NCBI RefSeq assembly: GCF_900111735.1
Contig: NZ_FOHW01000024.1
Coordinates: 28,260-92,259, forward strand
Direction: 5' to 3'
DNA: 64,000 nucleotides
From: Pseudomonas graminis
GTDB lineage: Bacteria > Pseudomonadota > Gammaproteobacteria > Pseudomonadales > Pseudomonadaceae
The notes below the pieces were generated by a model that worked only from the letters and a program-made list of their open reading frames with translations, had not been told where the DNA came from and ran no database searches. How positions within the stretch are numbered: position 1 is the first letter of the stretch; each line of letters opens with the position of its first letter. Below are positions 48,790 through 57,095 of the stretch, piece by piece. Both the position numbers and the translations under genes were made by a program.

Positions 48790-50076
48790 TTACTCCCGTG
48801 CGATCTGCAGCGGTGCGGCCGGCACGAAACCGGGATGGGTGATCTTGTTGCGCTGAACCACTTCGCCTTCGCGGGTGGCGTCGCCGAATCGCCGGAACGC
48901 CAGCACCAGCGCCGGGGATGTTTCCAGAGGGGTGACAGTCTCCAACCGAACGCCGGATGCGGCGACGGCTGTCAGGTGGCGGACTACGTGTTGCCGGGTG
49001 GCATTGACCAGCGGGTAGTAGCTCGCGTCGGACTTCAGCGCCGCCTGCCAGAACACTTCATCCAGTTCGTCGCGTGCCGCGATGACATCGTCTGCGACAG
49101 GCACTTCTGGTCGTTCTGTCGGGTTAACCAACTGCTGCTCGAGCGAGGCGGCGGGTGCGTCCGCTTCCGGCGGTGCCACCACCGGCATTTCTGCAACCGT
49201 CGCCGCCGCCTGGACAAGTACCGCGTCCTGCACCAGATCGGATAACGCTTGCGCAGCGGCAGTGGTATCACCACCGCTGCCGCCGGCAACCTCATTGATA
49301 GTCGACGCGTCTTCTGCCTGACTGGAAACCGTGGCCACTGCGGTGGTGTAACTATCGAACGCGGCCGCGCTGGCACTGCTCTTTTTCTCTGAGCCCTTGG
49401 GCACCAGTGAGGACAATCCCAGATCGCTGAAGTAGCCGGTGAACAAGCCCGACAGTGAGCCGGGCGCGTTGATCAGCATCTGTGCCATCGACGTCACCGA
49501 GCCGATGACGCCGGCCAACGGTGAGAACTGCCCGGACAAGATGCCGAACACCCCTGTCACCTGGTTCTGCAAGCCGATCAGATTGATGCGCGCCGTGTCG
49601 ACTTTCGCCATGGCGGAGTTGTATCGATCAAGCGCCCCGCTCCAATAGCTTGCGGAGGTCTGGCCCAGCATCTTCGCAGTGTTGGCCTTGACCGCAGGGT
49701 TTTGCACCGCATTGCCGGGATAGAACGTCAGGTCGAAGCTGACCATCCCGCCTTCGCGGCGGCTGTGAGACATCTCGCAGGCGCCAGGCACTACTGACAG
49801 CTGGCCCAGCCAGGGATGGACAAGGGTGCCTTCGCCTTCCTTTTCGAGCGCCGTCAGCAGTTTGTCCCGGCGGGCAAAGCAGTCATCCCCAATGATGAAG
49901 GCCCGGACCTTGTGAACCCGGGCCACCTTGCCCATCTGCTCCGCAAAAGCCTGGTCCCGCTTGGGGTATTCGTGAAGCTGAACCTTGCGCCCGACCGGAA
50001 CGGACGTGTCCTCGATGAGGAACGTCTCGCCACGGAAGGACGCCGGCAACAGCTGGTCGCGCCAGGTGTCAGCCAT
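48790..50076 (-). CDS. Mu gp43-like protein with DNA circularisation N-terminal domain
   Basis: It has 428 residues. WRDQLLPASFRGETFLIED is the DNA_circ_N signature; in Mu this product (gene N) is a tail protein of the baseplate-tube connection despite the family name. The middle is low-complexity Ala/Val/Ser (residues ~235-320), and the C-terminus is conserved in Mu-type tails. It follows the tape measure directly. Confidence 0.9.
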   Translation of the reverse strand: MADTWRDQLLPASFRGETFLIEDTSVPVGRKVQLHEYPKRDQAFAEQMGKVARVHKVRAFIIGDDCFARRDKLLTALEKEGEGTLVHPWLGQLSVVPGACEMSHSRREGGMVSFDLTFYPGNAVQNPAVKANTAKMLGQTSASYWSGALDRYNSAMAKVDTARINLIGLQNQVTGVFGILSGQFSPLAGVIGSVTSMAQMLINAPGSLSGLFTGYFSDLGLSSLVPKGSEKKSSASAAAFDSYTTAVATVSSQAEDASTINEVAGGSGGDTTAAAQALSDLVQDAVLVQAAATVAEMPVVAPPEADAPAASLEQQLVNPTERPEVPVADDVIAARDELDEVFWQAALKSDASYYPLVNATRQHVVRHLTAVAASGVRLETVTPLETSPALVLAFRRFGDATREGEVVQRNKITHPGFVPAAPLQIARE

Positions 50077-52164
50077 TTACTGTGCTCCGGACAGGGATCG
50101 ATAACCAACGCTTGGTGTGACGGTAAGGCCTGGCTGGTTGGTTTTGGCTGGTTCCACCCGCAGACCGGGCGGGGCCCCTTCGAAGCGCATCACCATCTCG
50201 CCCTGCAGCTGGGTCTTGCTGCCCCCAGCCAACAGGCTTTGGGTTGCGCCTTGCAGGCCAGCCGTGCCGCGACCGAGCAAACCGGCTCCAGCAGCGGTCG
50301 GGTCGCTGCCGGTGAAGTAGTCGGCAACGCCCGACGCCTTTCCTTTAACCCAATCAGCTGCTCCTGCTGCCTTGCCGTTGACCCACTTACCCGCATCCAT
50401 CAGCGGTTCGATGTACGGCTTGATTCGATCAAAGAACCCTTTAAACCACGCCACCAGCGGCTCCCACTTCTCGGTGACAAGCTGCACCGGATCAAAGCCG
50501 ATCTGGTCCTTGAGCTTGGTCCAGCCAACTTCGGCAGCCACCTTGATGAATTCCCAAAGCGCCGAAAAGAACGTCTTGAGTGGCTCCCAATTTTCAATGA
50601 TCTGGCCGATGGGTGACCAAGCAAATGCGGCTTTGATCCACGCCCAAAAGCCTTCGGCTGCCGATTTGATGAAATCCCAGAACTTTTGAAAGTACGCGCT
50701 CAATGCCCCCCAGTTTGCGGCAATCATCCCAGCAGGCGACCAGCTGAAGGCAATCTTTAGCCAGTTCCAGAAAACTTGCGCACCCGACTTGATCACTGAC
50801 CAGAGCTGCATGAAGTACGGCCCTATAGTGTCCCAGTTGGCAACGATGAGCCCGACAGCCAGCGCGATCGCTGAAGCAATTAGACCAATGGGATTGGCAC
50901 GCAGCGCCAGGCTCAACAGCTTTGTGGCCACCACGGCGGCGATGATCCCGACCCGCAGGATCGTGAAGGCCACCGCGGCTGCGGCAATGCCCTGGACGAG
51001 ATTCGGATTGTCGCGGATGAAGTCGCCCACTCCGTTTAGCAACGGCATCAAGGCAGTCACCACTGCGTTGAGCGCAGGCAAGAACGCATTGCCCAGCATG
51101 ATGCTGTTGCGCATCACGGCGTTGCGCATCAGCGTGAGGTTGTTCTCAGTCGTTGCAGCGCGGGATGCGTACTCCGCCTGCATGGATCCTGCGTATTGCT
51201 CAGCAGATCCGGTCTTCTTGAAGTTGCTTTCGAGCAGCTTCATGTTGGTCAGCAGCGGCGCGATTGCTGCGATCGACTCGCTGCCAAAAAGGTTTGTCAG
51301 TAAAGCCGGACGCTTTACCGCGTCCACGGCCGATATGCGCTTGAGAACGCCAAGCATCGTGCCCTGCGCATCTTTTTGCATACCTGCAGCGACTTGTTTC
51401 GAGTCGAGCCTCAGCGCCTTGAAGGCCTGCGCCTGCTGCTTGGTTGCGGCACTGCCCTTAGTCAGCGCCAGCATGAAGTTCTTGATGCCGGTTGCCGATA
51501 CTTCCTGTTCAACGCCCACGCCGGCCATCGTTGCTCCCAGCGCCGCGATCTGCCCCGAGGCCACACCGGCCACTTCGCCGAGTGGGCCGACACGCGTGAC
51601 GATATCGGAGATCTGCTTGGCGGTGGCCGGACCAGTGTTGCCCAGGTAGTTGATCTTGTCGGCAAGGCCGACCACGTCGGTCTGCGTGAGCTTAAAAGAG
51701 GTCCGCCACTTCGCCATCATGTCGCCGCTTTCCTCGGCGGTCTGGTCGAAGGCGATGCCCATCTTCACCGCATCCTCGGCGAACCCTTTGAGCTCGTCCC
51801 GAGCGATGCCGGCCTGGCCACCCGCCGCGACGATCTTCGCGATATCGGTGGCAGCCATTGGGAGACGTGCCGACATCTTGGTGATGTCGTCGCCCATCTC
51901 CTGAAATTGTTTTGGGGTGTCGAAGTTGACGACCTTGCGCACGTCAGCCATCGCCGATTCGAACTGGATGGCAGCATGGGTGCCCACCACGAACGGCGCA
52001 GCCAGGGCGCCACCCGTAATCGCTTCCTTGAACCCGATGCTGCCCAGCCCTGTTGCCTGGAGGTTTTTCCGAAAGCCCGAGATGTTCTTCTGGATGCCGG
52101 CCAGCATCGGAGACAGCTTGTCGGCGCCCGTGATGAGCGCCTTGAGCTGAAATTTATCTGCCAT
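50077..52164 (-). CDS. Tail tape measure protein
   Basis: It has 695 residues from the ATG at 52164, which overlaps the preceding stop by one base (TGATG). The N-terminal TMP domain includes FESAMADVRKVVNFDTPKQF and the TGPATAKQISDIVTRVG segment. A strongly hydrophobic region spans ~391-442. Four repeats with an exact 41-residue spacing follow (Trp444, 485, 526, 567; pattern NWxxLxxYFxxxWxxIK). Tape length sets tail length in contractile phages, so a short tail is expected. Confidence 0.93.
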   Translation of the reverse strand: MADKFQLKALITGADKLSPMLAGIQKNISGFRKNLQATGLGSIGFKEAITGGALAAPFVVGTHAAIQFESAMADVRKVVNFDTPKQFQEMGDDITKMSARLPMAATDIAKIVAAGGQAGIARDELKGFAEDAVKMGIAFDQTAEESGDMMAKWRTSFKLTQTDVVGLADKINYLGNTGPATAKQISDIVTRVGPLGEVAGVASGQIAALGATMAGVGVEQEVSATGIKNFMLALTKGSAATKQQAQAFKALRLDSKQVAAGMQKDAQGTMLGVLKRISAVDAVKRPALLTNLFGSESIAAIAPLLTNMKLLESNFKKTGSAEQYAGSMQAEYASRAATTENNLTLMRNAVMRNSIMLGNAFLPALNAVVTALMPLLNGVGDFIRDNPNLVQGIAAAAVAFTILRVGIIAAVVATKLLSLALRANPIGLIASAIALAVGLIVANWDTIGPYFMQLWSVIKSGAQVFWNWLKIAFSWSPAGMIAANWGALSAYFQKFWDFIKSAAEGFWAWIKAAFAWSPIGQIIENWEPLKTFFSALWEFIKVAAEVGWTKLKDQIGFDPVQLVTEKWEPLVAWFKGFFDRIKPYIEPLMDAGKWVNGKAAGAADWVKGKASGVADYFTGSDPTAAGAGLLGRGTAGLQGATQSLLAGGSKTQLQGEMVMRFEGAPPGLRVEPAKTNQPGLTVTPSVGYRSLSGAQ

Positions 52165-52618
52165 CAATTCACCTGCTGGGTGCGATTGATCCGCTGTCCG
52201 TGCGCCAGCGATTCAAGGATTTCATCCAATGGCCTGGCCATCATCTGTTCGGGGTCAACCTTCCAGAAGAACGCCAGGTCATACACGCTGCTGATCAGGC
52301 CTTCGATGGAGTCGACGCCGGCGTCATGAAAAAACCCGCCACCTTCCACGCCAGGGTGTTGAGGTCAGACAGGTCGAGCTGATCAATCGAGCTCGGTGGG
52401 ATGTCAGCGCAAGCCACGATGTACTTGGCGGCCACGTCCAGATCGATCGCGATCGATTCGTCCATGCCCATGCGGTACGGCAGTGCCTTGATCGCCCGCG
52501 CCTCTTTCGAGGTTGGCCGACGCAGCGTCAACTCGGTCAACGTTTCGCCGTGCGCCTGAATCGGCGAGCTCAATTTGACCGGCGCGTTTGGATCTACAAC
52601 CGCTTCTTCTTCGTTCAC
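52164..52618 (-). CDS. Frameshifted tail assembly chaperone (G-T type fusion)
   Basis: A -1 shift at GGGTTTT (52337-52331) would join 96 residues of the zero frame to 55 residues of the overlapping frame (FHDAGVDSIEGLISSVYDLA...), giving ~151 residues and ending one base before the tape measure start. The extension has no plausible independent start with a ribosome-binding site. The C-terminal part (YDLAFFWKVDPEQMMARPL) resembles the GpE/T-type domain that contacts the tape measure. Confidence 0.75.
52295..52618 (-). CDS. Tail assembly chaperone, zero-frame product (Mu gp41-like)
   Basis: It has 107 residues from a GTG at 52618, which overlaps the tube stop (GTGA); a TTG two codons earlier is possible. 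LTLRRPTSKEARAIKALPY and the acidic C-terminal half match the Mu gp41 family that coats the tape measure during assembly. It lies between tube and tape measure, as expected. Its last 13 codons overlap the -1 frame extension. Confidence 0.88.
   Translation of the reverse strand: MNEEEAVVDPNAPVKLSSPIQAHGETLTELTLRRPTSKEARAIKALPYRMGMDESIAIDLDVAAKYIVACADIPPSSIDQLDLSDLNTLAWKVAGFFMTPASTPSKA
52331..52337 (-). promoter_or_regulatory. Slippery heptamer for -1 ribosomal frameshift
   Basis: In the zero frame of the chaperone gene the codons read G GGT TTT (then TTC ATG), a canonical X-XXY-YYZ heptamer at codons 95-96 of the GTG-started gene. Both tRNAs can re-pair after a one-base slip (GGG, TTT). The -1 frame is open for 55 further codons. 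The stretch of six T residues also offers an overlapping T-run slip. Confidence 0.75.
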
Positions 52619-52962
52619 GACCAAACCCCTTTGATGCCGTCAAATTGCAATTCGATGGTGCCTTCTTCGCCGTTCGAGGTGGGTTGCTCCACCATGTACG
52701 CACCGGAAAGCGTGTAGACCTTGCCGTTCTTAAACTCGCCGGTAATGGTCATGTTGGTGCCGTCTACCAGCTTCTTCAGCGGGAAACCCGGCGTGTGCAC
52801 CGCCGTCACCTTGATGAACGGCGCAACGTCTTCTTCCTTGAAATAACCGGGGACCACGGTTTCCCGCGTCTTGTCCGACAGCGGCGCTTCCATGCCGCCC
52901 TTCAGGGTCAACTGCATACCGTCGACCTTGACGTAGCAGGTACCTGCAACTTTCTGCCCCAT
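52615..52962 (-). CDS. Phage tail tube protein (Mu gp40-like)
   Basis: It has 115 residues. GTCYVKVDGMQLTLKGGMEAPL is the family start, and MTITGEFKNGKVYTLSGAY is a central strand pair. It forms the inner tube of the contractile tail and pairs with the sheath encoded just upstream. It is a high-copy product. Confidence 0.93.
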   Translation of the reverse strand: MGQKVAGTCYVKVDGMQLTLKGGMEAPLSDKTRETVVPGYFKEEDVAPFIKVTAVHTPGFPLKKLVDGTNMTITGEFKNGKVYTLSGAYMVEQPTSNGEEGTIELQFDGIKGVWS

Positions 52963-52978
52963 GGCTGGGCCTCCAAAC

Positions 52979-53000
52979 TAAAAATCCCGCTCGAGGCGGG
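52979..53000 (-). terminator. Terminator-like hairpin between sheath and tube genes
   Basis: CCCGC (52986-52990) pairs with GCGGG (52996-53000). Leftwards it is followed by ATTTTTAG. It lies in the only sizeable gap of the tail operon, between sheath and tube, and may reduce transcription downstream or protect the sheath mRNA end. Confidence 0.5.
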
Positions 53001-53020
53001 CTTGGGGTGGTGGGACAGCG

Positions 53021-54520
53021 TTACGCCGCGTCGGCGGCGTACTGTTGCCGGAACTGGTTCAGCAACGCGAAGATGCGCAGACCGTTGACGTAGTCCGGCG
53101 GATACAGCACGTTCACCCGGCTCGGGTTATTGCTGTCGCGCTCCACGATCAGGTACTGCTGGAACATTTCCGAGTTCTCGACGTGGCCGTCGAGCTCCAT
53201 CTTTCCGTACTCGCTGATCAGCTCGCCGCGAATCACATTGGGCGTGACGATCGGCTGGCCGTCACCGAACTGCGTGCCGTCGTTCGCCAGCTTGTGACGA
53301 CCGTACTTGCTGGTGATGATCGACTTCAGGCGACGCACGATGTACGCGCTTTGGTGCATGGTCTCGCTGTCCAGGTACGAATCGTCCGGCTGACCGTACG
53401 CGTTCTTCTGGTAGGTGGTGATCGCGCGCTGGATGCGCATGTAGCCACCTTCGAAATACAGCGTGGCGATGCCGTACTGCAGCAGCGACTGATACTCGTT
53501 GAGCATGAAGCGGCTGCCTTCCGGCGCCGGGTCGATGCCGACCAGCGCACCGGTCTGCGTCGGACGGCTGGCATCGGCGGAGATGAACACGGCCTGACGT
53601 GCCGCTGCCGCTGCTGCCACTTGCCAGAACGGCTGTGGGACGCCTTGTTCAAAACCGAAGATGGTGGCGTGCTGATCGTTGCGTGCCTGGCCTGCAGCAA
53701 CCAACACGCCGAGTGTGCCGCGCATCGCGCCGAACACATGACCGTAGAGCTGCTTGGCCCACGACCAGCGACCACTCATGTCATTCATCGCGGCTTTCCA
53801 CGCATTGAGCGTGGTGGCGTCGGTCCAGGGTACGCAAAGAAACTCGAATGGGGCATCGCCCAGAGCGGCCAGCGCAGCGGTGGCGTCTGGCGAGCCTGCG
53901 CCACTTGCAAGCGCAGTGATGGTAACCGTGAGACCGGCAGGCGTTACCTCGCCATTGCTCTGGCCCAGGCGATTAACGACCAGACCGATATCGTTCGCAG
54001 ACGCGCCTTTCCATTTAGAGGTCAGCGTCACATCGCCAGTGTCTGCAGTTGCCGTCACTGGCAAATCGGCAGCAGCGTTGATCTTGGTTGCCAGAGCCGC
54101 GGCGGCGGCAGTGGGGTTGCTGCCGGAGGGAATGCTGGCCTGAACTCGATCGCCGCCGATGTACAGGCTGATCAAGCCAGGCTCGGTGGCCGCGCCCGTA
54201 AACGAGACCTTGCCGGTGGCCACCGCGCCGGTATCAGCTTTCAGAGGCAGGCACCAGATCTCGCCGACCGGATCGTTCTCGCGCCAGGCGCTGTACATGG
54301 CGGCGAGCATCGAGCCCTGACCGCCGATGGCTTTCGCCTGTGCCAGGCTGGACACCAGCGTCAACTTGCCGATCTGTGCGGAGGTCGATGTGTCGTTGAC
54401 CTGACCAACGATCAAACGGCGCAGCGTGCTCGGCGCGCTGTTGGCCATTGAGTTATCCATTTCCGCGTAGAACAGCGGAACGCGGATGTCCTGCGGGATT
54501 TGCTGAAATCCTACGCTCAT
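53021..54520 (-). CDS. Phage tail sheath protein (Mu gp39-like)
   Basis: It has 499 residues. FQQIPQDIRVPLFYAEMDNS at the N-terminus and the C-terminal GRHKLANDGTQFGDGQPIV segment are sheath family features. Sheath contraction drives the tube through the envelope. The start overlaps gp38 by 4 bp. Confidence 0.95.
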   Translation of the reverse strand: MSVGFQQIPQDIRVPLFYAEMDNSMANSAPSTLRRLIVGQVNDTSTSAQIGKLTLVSSLAQAKAIGGQGSMLAAMYSAWRENDPVGEIWCLPLKADTGAVATGKVSFTGAATEPGLISLYIGGDRVQASIPSGSNPTAAAAALATKINAAADLPVTATADTGDVTLTSKWKGASANDIGLVVNRLGQSNGEVTPAGLTVTITALASGAGSPDATAALAALGDAPFEFLCVPWTDATTLNAWKAAMNDMSGRWSWAKQLYGHVFGAMRGTLGVLVAAGQARNDQHATIFGFEQGVPQPFWQVAAAAAARQAVFISADASRPTQTGALVGIDPAPEGSRFMLNEYQSLLQYGIATLYFEGGYMRIQRAITTYQKNAYGQPDDSYLDSETMHQSAYIVRRLKSIITSKYGRHKLANDGTQFGDGQPIVTPNVIRGELISEYGKMELDGHVENSEMFQQYLIVERDSNNPSRVNVLYPPDYVNGLRIFALLNQFRQQYAADAA

Positions 54521-54714
54521 TTGGTCGAGACCTCTTTAGCGGACGGGTTTTTGGCGGGCGCGTCTTCTTCCTTGATTTTCACGTCCTCATCGTTGATGCG
54601 GCGGCGCCAGTAGATATCGTCCGGCACCTCGCGCCCCTCAGCGGGCAACAGCTCCCCGGTTTCCGGATCCGGCACCGCGCGGCCCTTGGCCGGCACCACG
54701 GTAATGCGGTTCAT
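54517..54714 (-). CDS. DUF2635 family small tail protein (Mu gp38-like)
   Basis: It has 65 residues. VVPAKGRAVPDPETGELLP is the DUF2635 hallmark, followed by an acidic Lys/Glu-rich tail. It always lies just before the sheath in Mu-type tails; function unknown. It is coupled on both sides by 4-bp overlaps. Confidence 0.88.
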   Translation of the reverse strand: MNRITVVPAKGRAVPDPETGELLPAEGREVPDDIYWRRRINDEDVKIKEEDAPAKNPSAKEVSTK

Positions 54715-55298
54715 GGCATGTCCTCTTTGATTTGTATTTCAATGCGCCCATCAGGGCCGGGGTATTTGAGATTGCGGTCTGCAGGGTCGATGCAATCGAC
54801 GTTGATGTCGTAGCCCTCCAAACGCGGAAGCCCATCGAGTTCGAGTTCGTGCCACGTTTCGGCTGGCTGGTTGTCAGCGTTGCGTCCCAGCTGGAAGGCA
54901 GTCACGAAGGAGTAGCGGTAGATCACCAGCGCCCGGTCGATCTGCACGAGGTCGCCGCCGTCGTAGGTGATCGGGTCGTATTCTGCGGCGGGCTTCCAGC
55001 CCACCAGCGCGAGCCACAACTGCGCACGTATGTCGTGCAGCACATCCACCGCCAATTGCCCGCGCTGGTCTTTGGCATCCAGGATGACCACCACATCAAA
55101 AGCGTCTGTGATGTCTTGCCGGATGCCGTTCTGCAGGTCGTTGTCCGTCGCGTCGTCACCGGTCGCGATGACGAATGCGCCGGGGCGGTCAACCTGCTGG
55201 CTGGCCTTCACCGCATCGAAGTCGATACCGCCTGCGACCCGCCCACCGAATACAGGGCAGCGCTGCCGCAGTTGCAGCACCACGGGGGTGATTTTCAT
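54711..55298 (-). CDS. Mu gp37-like tail protein
   Basis: It has 195 residues. It begins MKITPVVLQLRQRCPVFGGR; homologues with the PVVLxLRxRCPxF pattern are tail-terminator-like proteins of Mu-type tails. It marks the switch from the HK97-type head module to the Mu-type tail module. It overlaps gp38 by 4 bp. Confidence 0.85.
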   Translation of the reverse strand: MKITPVVLQLRQRCPVFGGRVAGGIDFDAVKASQQVDRPGAFVIATGDDATDNDLQNGIRQDITDAFDVVVILDAKDQRGQLAVDVLHDIRAQLWLALVGWKPAAEYDPITYDGGDLVQIDRALVIYRYSFVTAFQLGRNADNQPAETWHELELDGLPRLEGYDINVDCIDPADRNLKYPGPDGRIEIQIKEDMP

Positions 55299-55313
55299 AG
55301 GTTGCCTCTGGGA

Positions 55314-55775
55314 TCAGCGAAGCGCAGCGGCGAATGCTTGGCGAAGAATGGCTCGGACATCGTCGGCGCTGCTTTCCAAAGCATCGACCATGTAGTTCTG
55401 TCGCGGCTCGATTCGCCATGCGCCTGTTGATGCCTGCTTCTTGTGCGACTTTCCTCGCTTGGCACCGCGGCGAACGCCGTACCAGAGGAATGCCGGATAG
55501 AAGGCCTTCATCTCCGCCGTTTTCTTCGGCTCGATCTTGACCATGAATCCCGAGTGACTCACCCGGTAGGAGATCGACCGGCGCAGATTGCCCTTTCGTA
55601 AGCCGGGGTACTGACCTGTTTCCGAAGCCCCGCGTTTGCTGACGAGCTTTCGGGACCTGGCACGAACCAGAACACCCGCCCGCCGCATCGCCTTGCGGAT
55701 CTCTTTCTTGTCGAAGTCGAGCTTGCCGTAGCTGTCGAAGTCCCCAAAGTGCAAATAAGCTGCAGGTCTAGCCAT
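55314..55775 (-). CDS. HK97 gp10-like tail completion/head-tail joining protein
   Basis: It has 153 residues from the ATG at 55775 (MARPAAYLHFGDF), overlapping the head closure gene by 8 bp. Strongly basic, with KKEIRKAMRRAGVLVRARSR and FYPAFLWYGVRRGAKRG typical of the HK97 gp10 family. The last helix ends in alanine-rich sequence. It likely sits at the head-tail interface. Confidence 0.8.
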   Translation of the reverse strand: MARPAAYLHFGDFDSYGKLDFDKKEIRKAMRRAGVLVRARSRKLVSKRGASETGQYPGLRKGNLRRSISYRVSHSGFMVKIEPKKTAEMKAFYPAFLWYGVRRGAKRGKSHKKQASTGAWRIEPRQNYMVDALESSADDVRAILRQAFAAALR

Positions 55776-56130
55776 ACAGGCTTCCTCCCGGCTGGTCTGT
55801 GCCGAGTTCCTCAACCTCAAGAACGGTAAATTTGAGACTACCGTTCATATCGGTTGCCCGCCTGACGCGATAGACAGTGGCGCTGTGAACCACCTCAAAA
55901 TCGACGGGGAGAACGCCGAGATAACGCAAGGTAATGCGGTGGGTGATCTTGGAATCGGTCTGCACACTGTTTTGGTAAATGGCTGTCCCGACCGGCTCTA
56001 TGCGAGCCCAGCGCTTTTTTTCTTCGCTGAACTGCGAAGCTAGACCACCGCCATCGGCAGGAGAATCTGAGCGCCGCCTCAGGGTAACGCGGCGATTCAA
56101 GTCGCCGGCACCAGGTTCAGACATCGCCAT
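55768..56130 (-). CDS. Phage head closure (head-tail adaptor) protein
   Basis: It has 120 residues from the ATG at 56130, which overlaps the connector stop by one base and has GGGGG four bases upstream; an ATG two codons later is possible. LNRRVTLRRRS and the FSEEKKRWARIEPVG segment are typical of SPP1 gp16/HK97-type closure proteins. The upstream open frame is a shadow of the connector gene. Confidence 0.85.
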   Translation of the reverse strand: MAMSEPGAGDLNRRVTLRRRSDSPADGGGLASQFSEEKKRWARIEPVGTAIYQNSVQTDSKITHRITLRYLGVLPVDFEVVHSATVYRVRRATDMNGSLKFTVLEVEELGTDQPGGSLYG

Positions 56131-56615
56131 CAAACCCCCATCTGCACACGATAAGGTGCAAGCAAAAACCTCGAACCTTGCGGGAGCGCAACTGCAGTCA
56201 TCGTCCCGGCGCCCGCCACAACATCCTCGCGGTTGGTGTAGAGGTGCCCAAGGATGAGCAAGCACGCAGCCTGGATAGCGGGAGTGAGTACGATGCCCAG
56301 GCTCATGGCTTCGGACTTAGTGATCGCATCCTTGAGCTCGTAGCCTGCAATATCTACTGCGGACAGACGATCATCCTCGTCGTAGATGAGACCAGCCAAC
56401 ACCATCGCTGCGCTGTAGCCGACTCTGGCCTGGGCACGCAACTCAACAGCAGCTGCTCGGCCTGCAACCATCGCGGGAGCATCCGCATAGACCCGGCGTG
56501 CCATGAAATTGCAAGCCGATTCCTCTGCCGCGTCCAGCAAGCCTTGAATGAATTCGCGATCATCATCCTCGGCGCGCAGGTGCTCGATCGCCACCTCGAT
56601 ACTGATCGCGGACAT
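56130..56615 (-). CDS. Head-tail connector (HK97 gp6-like)
   Basis: It has 161 residues, all-helical. AIEHLRAEDDDREFIQGLLDAAE at the N-terminus and AACLLILGHLYTNRED are the gp6-like connector signatures. It forms the ring under the portal. It lies between the capsid accessory gene and the closure protein. Confidence 0.9.
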   Translation of the reverse strand: MSAISIEVAIEHLRAEDDDREFIQGLLDAAEESACNFMARRVYADAPAMVAGRAAAVELRAQARVGYSAAMVLAGLIYDEDDRLSAVDIAGYELKDAITKSEAMSLGIVLTPAIQAACLLILGHLYTNREDVVAGAGTMTAVALPQGSRFLLAPYRVQMGV

Positions 56616-56618
56616 TGC

Positions 56619-57047
56619 TTACTCCTGAACGGTCTCGTCCGACTCGATCGGCAGAGGTGAATCTTCGTCCGCGACCAACGGCTCGGTGGGTTGAGCGATT
56701 GGCGTTTCCGGTGCATCAGCAGAGGCTAACTGCGCGGCCGCCACTAGTCTTGCGAGTTCGGTTTCGGCTTCATCTCGCTTGCCGATGAAGTCGCCGACTT
56801 GGACACCCTGGGCGTCAGCGACAATCCAGCGTTGCCCCTTCTTGGCGACTTTCAACGCAAAGGTCGGGTCAGATTTGGCTGGCAGATCCATCACCGATCC
56901 GCCACCTTCGCTCACGATCTGGCAGAGCTTGAGCTGTTCCAACTCCTTCGCAAGCCATACCGGTGCTGCGTAAGGCTCGTTATCAACGTCGCGGATGGTG
57001 CCGCGGTCCTCGTAGGCCCGCAGCGGCTTGATCAATACGTCTGGCAT
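56619..57047 (-). CDS. Hypothetical head-module protein
   Basis: It has 142 residues with GAGGTGAG before the ATG. The N-terminal 50 residues form a compact segment (IKPLRAYEDRGTIRDV). The C-terminal 40 residues are acidic and Pro-rich, probably disordered. It sits between the capsid and connector genes; the function is not recognisable, and a head accessory protein is the likely role. Confidence 0.7.
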   Translation of the reverse strand: MPDVLIKPLRAYEDRGTIRDVDNEPYAAPVWLAKELEQLKLCQIVSEGGGSVMDLPAKSDPTFALKVAKKGQRWIVADAQGVQVGDFIGKRDEAETELARLVAAAQLASADAPETPIAQPTEPLVADEDSPLPIESDETVQE

Positions 57048-57095
57048 ATCTCACCTCGATGGGACGGCACCGCCGCCCCATTTCAGGGGTTGGGT

